Positions 1 to 5,909 of a stretch of 13,788 nt of DNA are shown in pieces. The notes under the pieces were generated by a model. It was not told the origin of the DNA. It saw only the letters and a list, made by a program, of their open reading frames with translations, and did not search any database. Origin of the DNA: Hadesarchaea archaeon (GTDB taxonomy: Archaea; Hadarchaeota; Hadarchaeia; Hadarchaeales; Hadarchaeaceae); the NCBI GenBank assembly GCA_023129675.1, contig JAGMBM010000036.1, positions 1 through 13,788 of the forward strand. The letters are read 5' to 3'. The position numbers and the translations under genes were made by a program. Each line of letters begins with the position of its first letter. Position 1 is the first letter of the stretch.

Positions 1-1393
1 TTATCTCCCAACGATAGTCGATGTTAATGAAGTACGGCGCCAATATGGTCCTGAAGCGCTAGTGATCCTAGACAGAGTATTCTTCCTAGCAAGTCTTGAC
101 CGGCCCGATATTGGAATAAGCAAAAATAAACTCGGGAAAATAAATGATATAATCGCCGGGTTCACAAAAGTAGAAAAATTGAAGGAAATTTTTAGAAAAT
201 ACAAAAAGGCAGAAATCAGCTCCGATGATTTGATTGAGGTAATGGTCAAGGAGCTTGATGTAGGGGAGGTGCAAGCCACTAAACTCATCTCAGAAGTTTT
301 TCCTGAGTTTAAGGCGTTGAAGCCACTCCCAACTAACTTGACTTTAAGATCTCACACCACTTCTCTTTGGTTTCCGGTCCTTTCTGAAATGATCAAACGT
401 GAGCCCCTACCCTTACAACTCTTCTCGATCGGTCAAAAGTTTAGAAGGGAGCAGCGACTTGACCCGACGCATCTCTATGAGTCATGGACAGCCTCGGTGG
501 TCATCGTTGCTGAAAAGATAAGCCTTGAAGATGGGGAGCGAATAACTCGAGAAATATTGAGCAAGCTGGGATTCGCAGAGGTGAAGTTCTCGATGAAAGC
601 CGCAACCTCGAAGTACTACGCACCGCGAACGGAATTCGAGGTGTTTGTCAAGCACCCTCGCACGGGAGAGTACCTTGAAGTCGGCAATGCTGGTTTTTAC
701 AGCCCAGTGGCGCTGAGCAATTATGATATCGCTTTCCCCGTCTTCAACCTCGGTATAGGGCTCGAGCGCGTGCTGATGATTAAGACCGGTGAGGCGGACA
801 TGCGCGTGCTCGTCTACCCTTACCTTTACAAGCCAGCCGAGTTTTCGGACGCGCAATTGGCTAAAATGATCAAGCTCGAGCGCGCGCCCGAGAGCGAGGT
901 AGGACGAGAGATCGCTGCATCAATCGCGCGCGTGGCCGAGCGGCACGCCGACGAGCCAAGCCCGTGCGAGTTTCCAGCTTTCGAAGGCAAGTTGCTGGAT
1001 CGGCAGGTGGTGGTCAAGGTGATCGAACCAGAGCGTGGCACGAAGCTCATCGGGCCGGCAGGATTCAACGAAGTCTATGTTTATGGGGGAAACATCGTCG
1101 GGGTTCCTCCAAAGGGATGGGAGCAAGATGAGTTTTTGAATGAAGTTCGGACCAAGGGTACTTCGACCGGCATCCGATACATCGATGCTTTTGCAGCACT
1201 CGTGGCGAGCGAGATCGAGCGAGCTGCTCGCGGAGGCAAACGCCAGGTCAAGGTTCGTGTGAGAAACGTGAAGCTTCCGAGTGACATTAATTTAGCGATC
1301 GAGGAGGCAGCGCAGCGCTACGTCACCTCGAACAAGAAGCGCATTGACGTGCGCGGGCCAGTTTTCATAACGGTGGTCGCTGAGTTCAGCTAG
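1..1393 (+). CDS. sepS: O-phosphoseryl-tRNA(Cys) synthetase, 5'-truncated by window edge
   Basis: SepRS attaches O-phosphoserine to tRNA(Cys) in the cytoplasm; SepCysS then converts it to Cys-tRNA(Cys). This is the indirect route of methanogens and relatives. The frame is open from base 2, so the gene starts upstream and the GTG at 62 is internal (Val in ...GPEALVILDRVFFLA, a conserved SepRS stretch). 463 residues are visible; the family is about 540, so roughly 70-80 N-terminal residues are missing. Class II synthetase features are clear: the phosphoserine-binding RSHTTS, motif 2 FSIGQKFRREQ, the GNAGFYSPVALSNYDI segment, and motif 3 NLGIGLERVLMI, followed by a C-terminal anticodon-recognition part to the TAG stop. 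Its last 8 bases overlap the convergent TIM-barrel gene. The 5' third is visibly AT-rich compared with the rest. The SepCysS partner is not in the window. Identification is firm. Confidence 0.95.
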   Translation, partial: YLPTIVDVNEVRRQYGPEALVILDRVFFLASLDRPDIGISKNKLGKINDIIAGFTKVEKLKEIFRKYKKAEISSDDLIEVMVKELDVGEVQATKLISEVFPEFKALKPLPTNLTLRSHTTSLWFPVLSEMIKREPLPLQLFSIGQKFRREQRLDPTHLYESWTASVVIVAEKISLEDGERITREILSKLGFAEVKFSMKAATSKYYAPRTEFEVFVKHPRTGEYLEVGNAGFYSPVALSNYDIAFPVFNLGIGLERVLMIKTGEADMRVLVYPYLYKPAEFSDAQLAKMIKLERAPESEVGREIAASIARVAERHADEPSPCEFPAFEGKLLDRQVVVKVIEPERGTKLIGPAGFNEVYVYGGNIVGVPPKGWEQDEFLNEVRTKGTSTGIRYIDAFAALVASEIERAARGGKRQVKVRVRNVKLPSDINLAIEEAAQRYVTSNKKRIDVRGPVFITVVAEFS

Positions 1394-2222
1394 TTTTGAA
1401 AAGATTTCTGAGTTTTTTCATCCCCTTTCGGCCCGTTTCCAGTGGGTGCTTGGGGTTCCAAAGTTCAGCTATCAGCAACCCACCGTAGTTTATCGCTCGC
1501 AAGGCCTCAACTACGGGTTTGAAATTGATATCGCCATCACCCGGCGGCAGGTGATCATCGTCCTTGCCGTGGTTGTCGTGCACATGCACATGAACCAGAT
1601 GTTCGCGCAGGCCCTCGATGGCTTCAGCGATCGCTAGCCCGGTAGCCTTCCCTCCGGCTCTTCGTTCGGCCAGATGGGCGTGTCCGATGTCGAACGCCAC
1701 TTTGGCCCCTTCAAGCTCGAGCACGAGTCGCTTGAGTTCTTCGACGGTCGATGGGTAAGTGGCGAGCTGCCCACCTGCATTCTCGAGAGCCAGGGTCACG
1801 CCTCGATCTCTCGCGTAGGGTAGGCATTGCTCGAGAAACCTGCGATATCGTCGTTTTGCCCCCTCCAAGAAATCCTTGGCCTCTGGGACGGGGCACCTCC
1901 CCCAATGGAGCACGACGATCTCCCCTCCGAGCGCGCGGCAGGCATCAATGCTCCGTCCGACCTGCTTGAGCGTCAGCTTCTGGAGCTCGCGGTGATGACT
2001 GGCCGGATTCAAATCCCAGAAGCTCCCATGCACCGAAACCCGGAGCCCATGAGCATCGAGGAGTTCCTTTATACCAGAGAGCTTGCGCTGGTCGTAGTCG
2101 GGCGGGAAGTGCGGGGCATCGTAGATTATTTCAACGCATTCCGCGCCAAGCTTCGCTGAAAACTTGACAATGTCATCGATGGAGGCATTTGGAAACAGCA
2201 GGGAGGAGAGTCCTAGTTTCAT
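1386..2222 (-). CDS. TIM-barrel sugar isomerase/endonuclease IV-like protein (AP_endonuc_2 family), copy A
   Basis: A 278-residue single-domain protein of the xylose-isomerase-like TIM-barrel superfamily (sugar phosphate isomerase/epimerase, COG1082 type). Likely metal ligands are His65 (SVHG), His106 (VLHWG), Glu147 (LALENAGG), Asp178 and His181 (FDIGHAH), His215 (HVHVHD), Asp222/His224 (DDDHLPPGDGDI) and Glu253 (IAELW). This matches the nine-ligand pattern of endonuclease IV as well as that of sugar isomerases, so sequence alone does not separate an epimerase from an AP endonuclease. I chose ATG 2222 (MKLGLSS) because the barrel begins there; the upstream in-frame ATG at 2264 would overlap the preceding gene and add 14 unrelated residues. 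It lies 20 bases downstream of copy B on the same strand and is GC-rich, unlike copy B. The substrate is unknown. Confidence 0.85.
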   Translation of the reverse strand: MKLGLSSLLFPNASIDDIVKFSAKLGAECVEIIYDAPHFPPDYDQRKLSGIKELLDAHGLRVSVHGSFWDLNPASHHRELQKLTLKQVGRSIDACRALGGEIVVLHWGRCPVPEAKDFLEGAKRRYRRFLEQCLPYARDRGVTLALENAGGQLATYPSTVEELKRLVLELEGAKVAFDIGHAHLAERRAGGKATGLAIAEAIEGLREHLVHVHVHDNHGKDDDHLPPGDGDINFKPVVEALRAINYGGLLIAELWNPKHPLETGRKGMKKLRNLFKTS

Positions 2223-2242
2223 CGTGTTGGGTTTGGATAGTT

Positions 2243-3088
2243 TTATCTTATCAAACTCCTGCAAAATTCTAAATTGTTTTTAAGGTCTTCCTCGGATGCG
2301 TAAACCCTTTTTCTTGTATAGAAAGTTTCCAAGACAACATATCTGCAACTTGTCTTTTTAATTGCCCTAATGATATTTTCAAAATTCAAGTTCCCTTTTC
2401 CAATAACAAAGTGATCTATTGGTTTCAAGTTGTCTCCAAGTAAGCAATCGTGGAGGTGAACGGTCAAAACACGATCTTTGAAAAGGTCGAGCCAATCATC
2501 TATCTCCAGTTTTTCGCCTGACCCCCCTTTCGCATGTTGAATTTCCCATTTAGATACAACAGCGTGACCAACGTCGAAGCAAAAATTTAGGGCACTGATA
2601 TTATCTAGAAGAAGCTTGATATCACTTGGACGCCCGAAGAGGCGGCTAGGATTATTTTCAATCGTAACCGGAAAACTTCTCCCAAAATTTACTATCGTGC
2701 GGGTCGTTTCTAACGCTTTATTAAAAATTTTTCTCCTGATTTCTTCGAAGCTAGAAGTTGTAATGTGTCCGATTTGATGAAAGTTGAAATACAGAGGATT
2801 AAACCCTTCCGCAAATTTTAAGCATTTTTCGTAAATCTTCAGGCAAGCATCGGAAATCTCATCCCTTGGATGGAAGATAACTTTCCCAGACCAAGGTCCG
2901 TGGAATGATATTTCTAATCCATACTCTTCCTTTAGTTTTTCCAACAATCCTATCTCCTCACTTGTCAGTTGATCCGGCCAAGGGTAGTCCAAGGAAAGTT
3001 CGATAAAGTCAAATCCCAGCCTGCGTGCCTTTTCAAATGTAGGCCGTAGGGGTCTATCCCCATACCAGACACTTGTCGCAAATTTCAT
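2243..3088 (-). CDS. TIM-barrel sugar isomerase/endonuclease IV-like protein (AP_endonuc_2 family), copy B
   Basis: A 281-residue paralogue of the next gene in the same superfamily. Visible metal-site residues are His63 (SFHGPW), His104 (FNFHQIGH), Glu144 (VTIENN), Asp172 and His175 (FDVGHAV), His213 (VHLHD), His226 (PIDHFVIGKGNL) and Glu254 (VVLETF). The Asp that sits two residues before the last His in endonuclease IV is Ile224 here, although Asp225 is adjacent, so the third metal site may differ from copy A. The gene is markedly AT-rich beside GC-rich neighbours, which suggests separate acquisition. No Shine-Dalgarno is visible before ATG 3088, but a TATA-like element sits about 25-30 bases upstream, compatible with a leaderless transcript. 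It lies downstream of endonuclease V (51-base gap) and upstream of copy A (20-base gap). Substrate unknown; a hydrolase or isomerase role is inferred from the fold. Confidence 0.82.
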   Translation of the reverse strand: MKFATSVWYGDRPLRPTFEKARRLGFDFIELSLDYPWPDQLTSEEIGLLEKLKEEYGLEISFHGPWSGKVIFHPRDEISDACLKIYEKCLKFAEGFNPLYFNFHQIGHITTSSFEEIRRKIFNKALETTRTIVNFGRSFPVTIENNPSRLFGRPSDIKLLLDNISALNFCFDVGHAVVSKWEIQHAKGGSGEKLEIDDWLDLFKDRVLTVHLHDCLLGDNLKPIDHFVIGKGNLNFENIIRAIKKTSCRYVVLETFYTRKRVYASEEDLKNNLEFCRSLIR

Positions 3089-3110
3089 GGTTCAAAATCT
3101 GGGATTGGAC

Positions 3111-3120
3111 CTTAAAAATT
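3111..3120 (-). promoter_or_regulatory. Possible TATA element of TIM-barrel copy B
   Basis: Minus-strand AATTTTTAAG lies 23-32 bases upstream of ATG 3088 in the 51-base gap after nfi. The distance would make the transcript essentially leaderless, consistent with the lack of a Shine-Dalgarno. Confidence 0.4.
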
Positions 3121-3139
3121 CGCCTAGTGGGCGGCAATG

Positions 3140-3802
3140 TCAGTGAGATTTCATCGCCCGCGTGGCGAGTTCGTGGGCGGCTCGCAAAGGTTCCGGCAGA
3201 CGAAATCCTCGTGTCGTTTCAAGCGCAATCCGAATGGCCGTTTTGAGCGAAAGTCCGTGGCCGATGCTCACGTATACCGGCCTGTTGGAGGGCTGCGTTC
3301 GAAGCACGGCTCCTATGATTTCCCCGTTATCTTTGAGTAGCGAGCACGCGCCGCGTTCCCGCTTCGGCTCTTCAGCCCTCCCGCACAATCTGTTCTTAGC
3401 TACCCCTAACGTCGGCTTGTTCAGCGTCACCCCAAGGTGGCATGCCAGACCGGCTCGGCGGGGGTGCGCTAACCCTTGAGCACCCACCATGTAAACATCC
3501 GCATCCATACCTTCGACTGCCTTCAGCATCCCCTCGAGCTCTCGAAAGGCCAGAAAGGTCGGGATGTATGGGAACCTCATCCTGACTCCGACGGCTTTTC
3601 GTTCGAGTACCTCAAGACTTTTGTAATCGAGCACCGCGCAGGCGGCGTAGGCCAGCCCGTCTCGCGCGAAGGAGATGTCACACCCGGCGATGCGCTTGAG
3701 CTTCTTGAAACGATTCTTGCGCACTACCCGCTTTGCTACCCGTGCTTGGAGCCGAGCCAACTCGTCGAGGTCCAACTTCGGGGGGCGTAGGAGGGGAAGC
3801 AT
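3140..3802 (-). CDS. nfi: Endonuclease V homologue with altered catalytic Asp
   Basis: Endonuclease V nicks nucleic acid near deoxyinosine/inosine in repair of deaminated adenine. From ATG 3802 the protein has 220 residues, the normal family length. Family motifs run in order: GCDISF (Asp42), FPYIPTFLAFRE (Tyr79, Glu88), GAQGLAHPRRAGLA (107-120), TLGVAKNRLCG (131-141), GH (181-182) and LPEPLRAAHELAT (His210). The bacterial catalytic set is Asp-Glu-Asp-His (T. maritima D43, E89, D110, H214). Here the third residue, normally Asp in (V/L)DGxG, is Gly107 (MVGAQG, codon GGT), so cleavage may be lost or changed. The start at 3802 has GGTG 9-13 bases upstream; a longer in-frame start at 3910 would overlap the divergent zinc-protein gene and adds residues unlike the family. 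It heads the leftward group with the two TIM-barrel genes. Confidence 0.9.
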   Translation of the reverse strand: MLPLLRPPKLDLDELARLQARVAKRVVRKNRFKKLKRIAGCDISFARDGLAYAACAVLDYKSLEVLERKAVGVRMRFPYIPTFLAFRELEGMLKAVEGMDADVYMVGAQGLAHPRRAGLACHLGVTLNKPTLGVAKNRLCGRAEEPKRERGACSLLKDNGEIIGAVLRTQPSNRPVYVSIGHGLSLKTAIRIALETTRGFRLPEPLRAAHELATRAMKSH

Positions 3803-3836
3803 TTTGGGCACCTTCACTGGCAATTTTGCGGAGAAG

Positions 3837-3844
3837 TTATTAAT
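3837..3844. promoter_or_regulatory. Candidate shared TATA element between nfi and the zinc-protein gene
   Basis: The 70-base divergent gap has one strongly AT-rich element, TTATTAAT, whose core ATTAAT is self-complementary. It lies about 29 bases upstream of the rightward ATG at 3873, which would give a nearly leaderless transcript, and about 35 bases upstream of the leftward ATG at 3802. One element could serve both directions; this is inferred from spacing only. Confidence 0.35.
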
Positions 3845-3872
3845 TTTGAGCACATAACAGATTTTGGTAAAT

Positions 3873-4046
3873 ATGCGAGCGAAAGGGCCAAAGTGTAAGC
3901 TTTGCGGCAAGACCGTCCAGATGATGAGCTACGACGCCGCATATGTCAAAATAGTGAAGCCCGGTGAGGTAAAGGCGAGCTTCGTCTGCTGGAAGTGCGC
4001 GGAGAAACTGCTGGGCGACAAGCTTGGGGAAATCACGAGCGCGTAG
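3873..4046 (+). CDS. Small four-cysteine zinc-ribbon-like protein
   Basis: A 57-residue protein with two Cys pairs, CKLC near the N-terminus and CWKC about 30 residues later, the spacing of a zinc ribbon. The rest is basic and short. ATG 3873 is preferred over an in-frame TTG three codons earlier. Its stop is 18 bases before the TTG start of the primase-like gene on the same strand, so the two are probably cotranscribed. I do not recognise a named family. Because the downstream primase-like protein lacks the internal zinc motif usual in PriS, this small protein is a candidate separate zinc module or partner, which is inference from context. Other possibilities are a nucleic-acid-binding or protein-binding adaptor. 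Confidence 0.75.
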   Translation: MRAKGPKCKLCGKTVQMMSYDAAYVKIVKPGEVKASFVCWKCAEKLLGDKLGEITSA

Positions 4047-4055
4047 GGCAAGCTG

Positions 4056-4060
4056 GGTGA
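4056..4060 (+). promoter_or_regulatory. Shine-Dalgarno GGTGA fixing a TTG start
   Basis: GGTGA, complementary to the archaeal 16S rRNA 3' end, lies four bases before TTG 4065. It supports that TTG as the start of the primase-like gene although no ATG is nearby. Confidence 0.7.
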
Positions 4061-4064
4061 GCGA

Positions 4065-5144
4065 TTGTCGAAAGCGACACCTGAGGACCACGCACTCATA
4101 ACGCTTGCCATCAAGCGCCGCGGCAAGTTCGTGGACGTGCCGCACGTCCAGGAGAAACTGAGCCGCGATGCAGGTGAGAAGTTCTCGGAGGAGGGAACGC
4201 GAGAACTCCTAGGTGCTCTCGATAAAAAGGGTTGGGTCGAGAGCAAAGCCAGTGAGTTTGCGATCACTGATACCGGACGCAAGTACTTCGTCAAGCGGTG
4301 GCGGGAGGTCAGGGAGCAACTAAACCAGGACTACCTCAAGGTCTACCGCGCAAAGCAATACTATCCCCACGTGGTCGATGCCCTGCTCGAGTTCTGCCGC
4401 GACCGCTGGGTGTCGGTCTTTCGCCTCTTCACCGAGCGCGCGTGGCTCCAGCGAAAGTTAGGGCCCCGCTACATCACGATAAAAAGTGCGAAGGATGTGC
4501 AGCGGTGGCTAGACGTCCACGGCATCGATTTCATCCCTTACATCCACCGCGTGGACGCAGATCGCCCCGACTGGCTCGTGATCGACTTCGACGCGGGCAA
4601 AAAAGTTGAGCTCGATCGGACGAAGGGGGTGGTCCATGAGGCATATAAGGTGCTCGCTGGATACGGAATCGAACCGGCGATCAAGTTCAGTGGCTCGCGA
4701 GGCTTCCAGTTCTGGGCGCAGTTCGAACGCCATGAGTTGCCGAAGGGGTACAGGCCGAAGCAGCTTCGGACCGAACGAAGGGAGCGAAATGCTTTTAATT
4801 TTTATGCAGACATCGTGCGGTTCATCGAGTCACGCGTAGCGGAACGCTTGCCGGGGCTGACGACGGCCGAGACGGCTAAGAAGGAAGCGCGAGCTGACAA
4901 AGTCTTGTTCGATGCATCCATCATCAAGCCCATGGGCGATGTGCGGGCGCCCTACAGCATGCATTACAAAACGGGGCTAATTTCAATGCCGTTGGGGTTG
5001 AAGGAGCTCAAGCGTTTCGAGCCCGAGCAGGCAGACCCGGAGCTCGTGGTGAAGCGATATCGGGGGCGGGGGAACGAGTTCACACTTAAGTCAGCCAATG
5101 GCAAAGAACTCTTTGAGGCCGTTGTCGAGTGGTGTAGGAGCTGA
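4065..5144 (+). CDS. Winged-helix plus archaeo-eukaryotic primase/polymerase (AEP)-like protein
   Basis: A 359-residue protein. Residues about 8-80 look like a winged helix (LLGALDKKGWVESKASEFAI then a TDTGRKYF ending). From about 135 it resembles the AEP superfamily, between the LigD polymerase domain and PriS: motif I WLVIDFDAG (Asp174, Asp176), motif II KFSGSRGFQFW (208-217) and motif III with LFDAS (Asp283) followed by VRAPYSMHYKTGLISMPL (293-310), which matches the PriS 'R-P-S-H-KTGL' and LigD 'APYS...MPL' signatures. The His usual in motif II is Gln215. The Cys/His zinc motif found inside many PriS proteins is absent. The expected activity is template-directed primer or gap-filling nucleotide transfer in replication or repair. 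No ligase, Ku or PriL gene is seen here. It follows the zinc-protein gene by 18 bases. AEP membership is fairly sure; subfamily and role are open. Confidence 0.78.
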   Translation: MSKATPEDHALITLAIKRRGKFVDVPHVQEKLSRDAGEKFSEEGTRELLGALDKKGWVESKASEFAITDTGRKYFVKRWREVREQLNQDYLKVYRAKQYYPHVVDALLEFCRDRWVSVFRLFTERAWLQRKLGPRYITIKSAKDVQRWLDVHGIDFIPYIHRVDADRPDWLVIDFDAGKKVELDRTKGVVHEAYKVLAGYGIEPAIKFSGSRGFQFWAQFERHELPKGYRPKQLRTERRERNAFNFYADIVRFIESRVAERLPGLTTAETAKKEARADKVLFDASIIKPMGDVRAPYSMHYKTGLISMPLGLKELKRFEPEQADPELVVKRYRGRGNEFTLKSANGKELFEAVVEWCRS

Positions 5145-5154
5145 TTTTTCCTCC

Positions 5155-5161
5155 TTATAAA
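5155..5161 (+). promoter_or_regulatory. TATA box for the 5191 gene
   Basis: TTATAAA preceded by a pyrimidine-rich stretch lies just after the stop of the primase-like gene and 30 bases before ATG 5191. That would place the transcript start about 6-10 bases before the ATG. No Shine-Dalgarno is visible, which fits a very short leader. Confidence 0.5.
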
Positions 5162-5190
5162 CGACCTCCGCGCAAAGCCTTGGCGGGGAA

Positions 5191-5514
5191 ATGGGACTGA
5201 TCCACTACCAGACCCTTGAAACCGTCGGCCCCGAGGAGCTTCGAGCGCTGCGGGCGATCAAGGAGGAGTTCAACGCGCGGCGGGCATTCAGTGAGCGCAT
5301 TAGACTCTGGCGGAAGTCGGACATCCTTGAAGGCATGGAGCCCCGCGGTGCGCGCTGGGGTTTCACCCGGGTGCGGGATGACGAGGACAAACTTCGAATA
5401 GTTTTGACGGTTAGGCGTATGTCGCAGGCGACACCACACCTGACTTGGTTGCTCTGCGATGAGGGCGACGGCAACAGGGAAGTCGTGCTTAAAGGCGGCA
5501 AGCCCGTGGCCTAG
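5191..5514 (+). CDS. Hypothetical protein, 107 residues
   Basis: I do not recognise this family. The product is soluble, charged and without membrane segments or Cys motifs. The N-terminal half (about 10-48) is helical and Arg/Glu-rich (PEELRALRAIKEEF, then RIRLWRKSDILEGM). The second half looks like a beta sheet (RWGFTRVRDDEDKLRIVLTV, HLTWLLC). It has GC-rich coding composition like its neighbours and a TATA box at the right distance, supporting a real gene. Its TAG stop is immediately followed by the first copy of the 16-bp inverted repeat, and the Cas2-like gene starts 25 bases after the stop. The close spacing suggests joint expression with that gene. Function cannot be stated. Confidence 0.6.
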   Translation: MGLIHYQTLETVGPEELRALRAIKEEFNARRAFSERIRLWRKSDILEGMEPRGARWGFTRVRDDEDKLRIVLTVRRMSQATPHLTWLLCDEGDGNREVVLKGGKPVA

Positions 5515-5530
5515 TGTCTCAAATAGGACA
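5515..5530 (+). repeat. 16-bp inverted repeat, copy a
   Basis: TGTCTCAAATAGGACA. The right half is identical to the other copies; the left half pairs with one G-T wobble and one mismatch. It starts directly after the stop of the 5191 gene and runs straight into GGTGAT, the ribosome-binding site of the Cas2-like gene. Confidence 0.8.
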
Positions 5531-5536
5531 GGTGAT
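5530..5536 (+). promoter_or_regulatory. Shine-Dalgarno AGGTGAT for the Cas2-like gene
   Basis: AGGTGAT matches the archaeal anti-Shine-Dalgarno well and lies three bases before ATG 5540, deciding that start over an in-frame upstream ATG at 5459. Its first base is the last base of repeat copy a, so a hairpin at the repeat could affect ribosome access. Confidence 0.65.
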
Positions 5537-5539
5537 GTC

Positions 5540-5806
5540 ATGGCATACTTGCTGGTCTACGACTTAGATGGTCGAAGCAAGGCAAGGCGAAGGATGAATC
5601 GCTACCTGAAGCGTAATGCGCGGCTAGTGCAACATTCGGTGTGGAGGTTTCAAGATTTGGCTGCGTTGCGAGCTGCTGCCGAGCGCGTGCTCACGGCGGA
5701 GGGCAAGGTACTGGCATTCGTTGAGTCGGATCGGATTCTTCTGACATCGAGGGAGGTTAGACGGCTTTTACCCGGTGTCTTGAATAGGACAGAGCGTCCT
5801 AAATAG
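5540..5806 (+). CDS. Orphan Cas2-like small protein
   Basis: An 88-residue protein resembling the CRISPR-associated Cas2/VapD ferredoxin-like fold. Strand 1 is AYLLVYDLDG with Asp8 at the position of the Cas2 metal-binding Asp, then a basic helix (KARRRMNRYLKRN), then RLVQHSVWRF (28-37), which matches the Cas2 'R-VQ-SVF' strand, a second helix (LAALRAAAERVL) and strand KVLAFVESDRILL. Length is typical of Cas2 (85-95). No cas1, effector gene or CRISPR array is visible, so this looks like a stand-alone Cas2 relative; such proteins may be RNases, toxins or structural DNA-binding subunits. ATG 5540 is fixed by its Shine-Dalgarno. The C-terminal tail (VLNRTERPK and the TAG stop) is encoded by two tandem copies of the inverted repeat. 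Family assignment is from motif reading only. Confidence 0.62.
   Translation: MAYLLVYDLDGRSKARRRMNRYLKRNARLVQHSVWRFQDLAALRAAAERVLTAEGKVLAFVESDRILLTSREVRRLLPGVLNRTERPK
5776..5791 (+). repeat. 16-bp inverted repeat, copy b
   Basis: TGTCTTGAATAGGACA, inside the 3' end of the Cas2-like gene, 19 bases before copy c (start to start). All six stem positions can pair at RNA level when one U-G wobble is allowed. Confidence 0.8.
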
Positions 5807-5810
5807 GACA
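5795..5810 (+). repeat. 16-bp inverted repeat, copy c
   Basis: CGTCCTAAATAGGACA. The TAG within it is the stop codon of the Cas2-like gene. It shares 15 identical bases with copy d at 6587-6602. Confidence 0.82.
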
Positions 5811-5867
5811 TGTGCTGCAGTTCGCTTCATGCAGAGTTAAGTGGAATGCTCACTACGGGGCGCAAAA

Positions 5868-5875
5868 TTATAAAA
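5868..5875 (+). promoter_or_regulatory. TATA box for the membrane-protein gene
   Basis: TTATAAAA preceded by CGCAAAA, a plausible BRE, lies 35-42 bases before ATG 5910. This puts the transcript start near 5895 and the Shine-Dalgarno AAGGAGAT (5897-5904) at the 5' end of a short leader. Confidence 0.5.
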
Positions 5876-5909
5876 AATGAAAAATACATGAAATCCAAGG
5901 AGATAAAAA

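Noticed and set aside
4-13. Gln10 in the flavoprotein GxGxxG motif as a disabling change
   Set aside because: This position varies in the CoA-disulfide reductase group (some members have Val), and all other FAD and NAD motifs are intact; residue numbers, not bases, are given here.
62-1393. Treating GTG 62 as the sepS start
   Set aside because: The frame is open to the window edge and the codons before it (...VRRQYGPEA) match SepRS, so the GTG is internal.
1386-1393. Overlap of the sepS and TIM-barrel 3' ends as a sign of frameshift
   Set aside because: Both proteins end where their families end; an 8-base convergent overlap is ordinary in compact genomes.
2223-2264. Longer start (ATG 2264) for TIM-barrel copy A
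   Set aside because: It adds 14 residues not typical of the fold and overlaps the preceding gene; ATG 2222 aligns with the first barrel strand.
3162-3790. Plus-strand open frames antisense to endonuclease V
   Set aside because: The minus-strand frame carries all the endonuclease V motifs; the plus frames are low-complexity shadows.
3803-3910. Longer start (3910) for endonuclease V
   Set aside because: The 36 extra residues do not resemble the family and would overlap the divergent zinc-protein gene and the promoter region.
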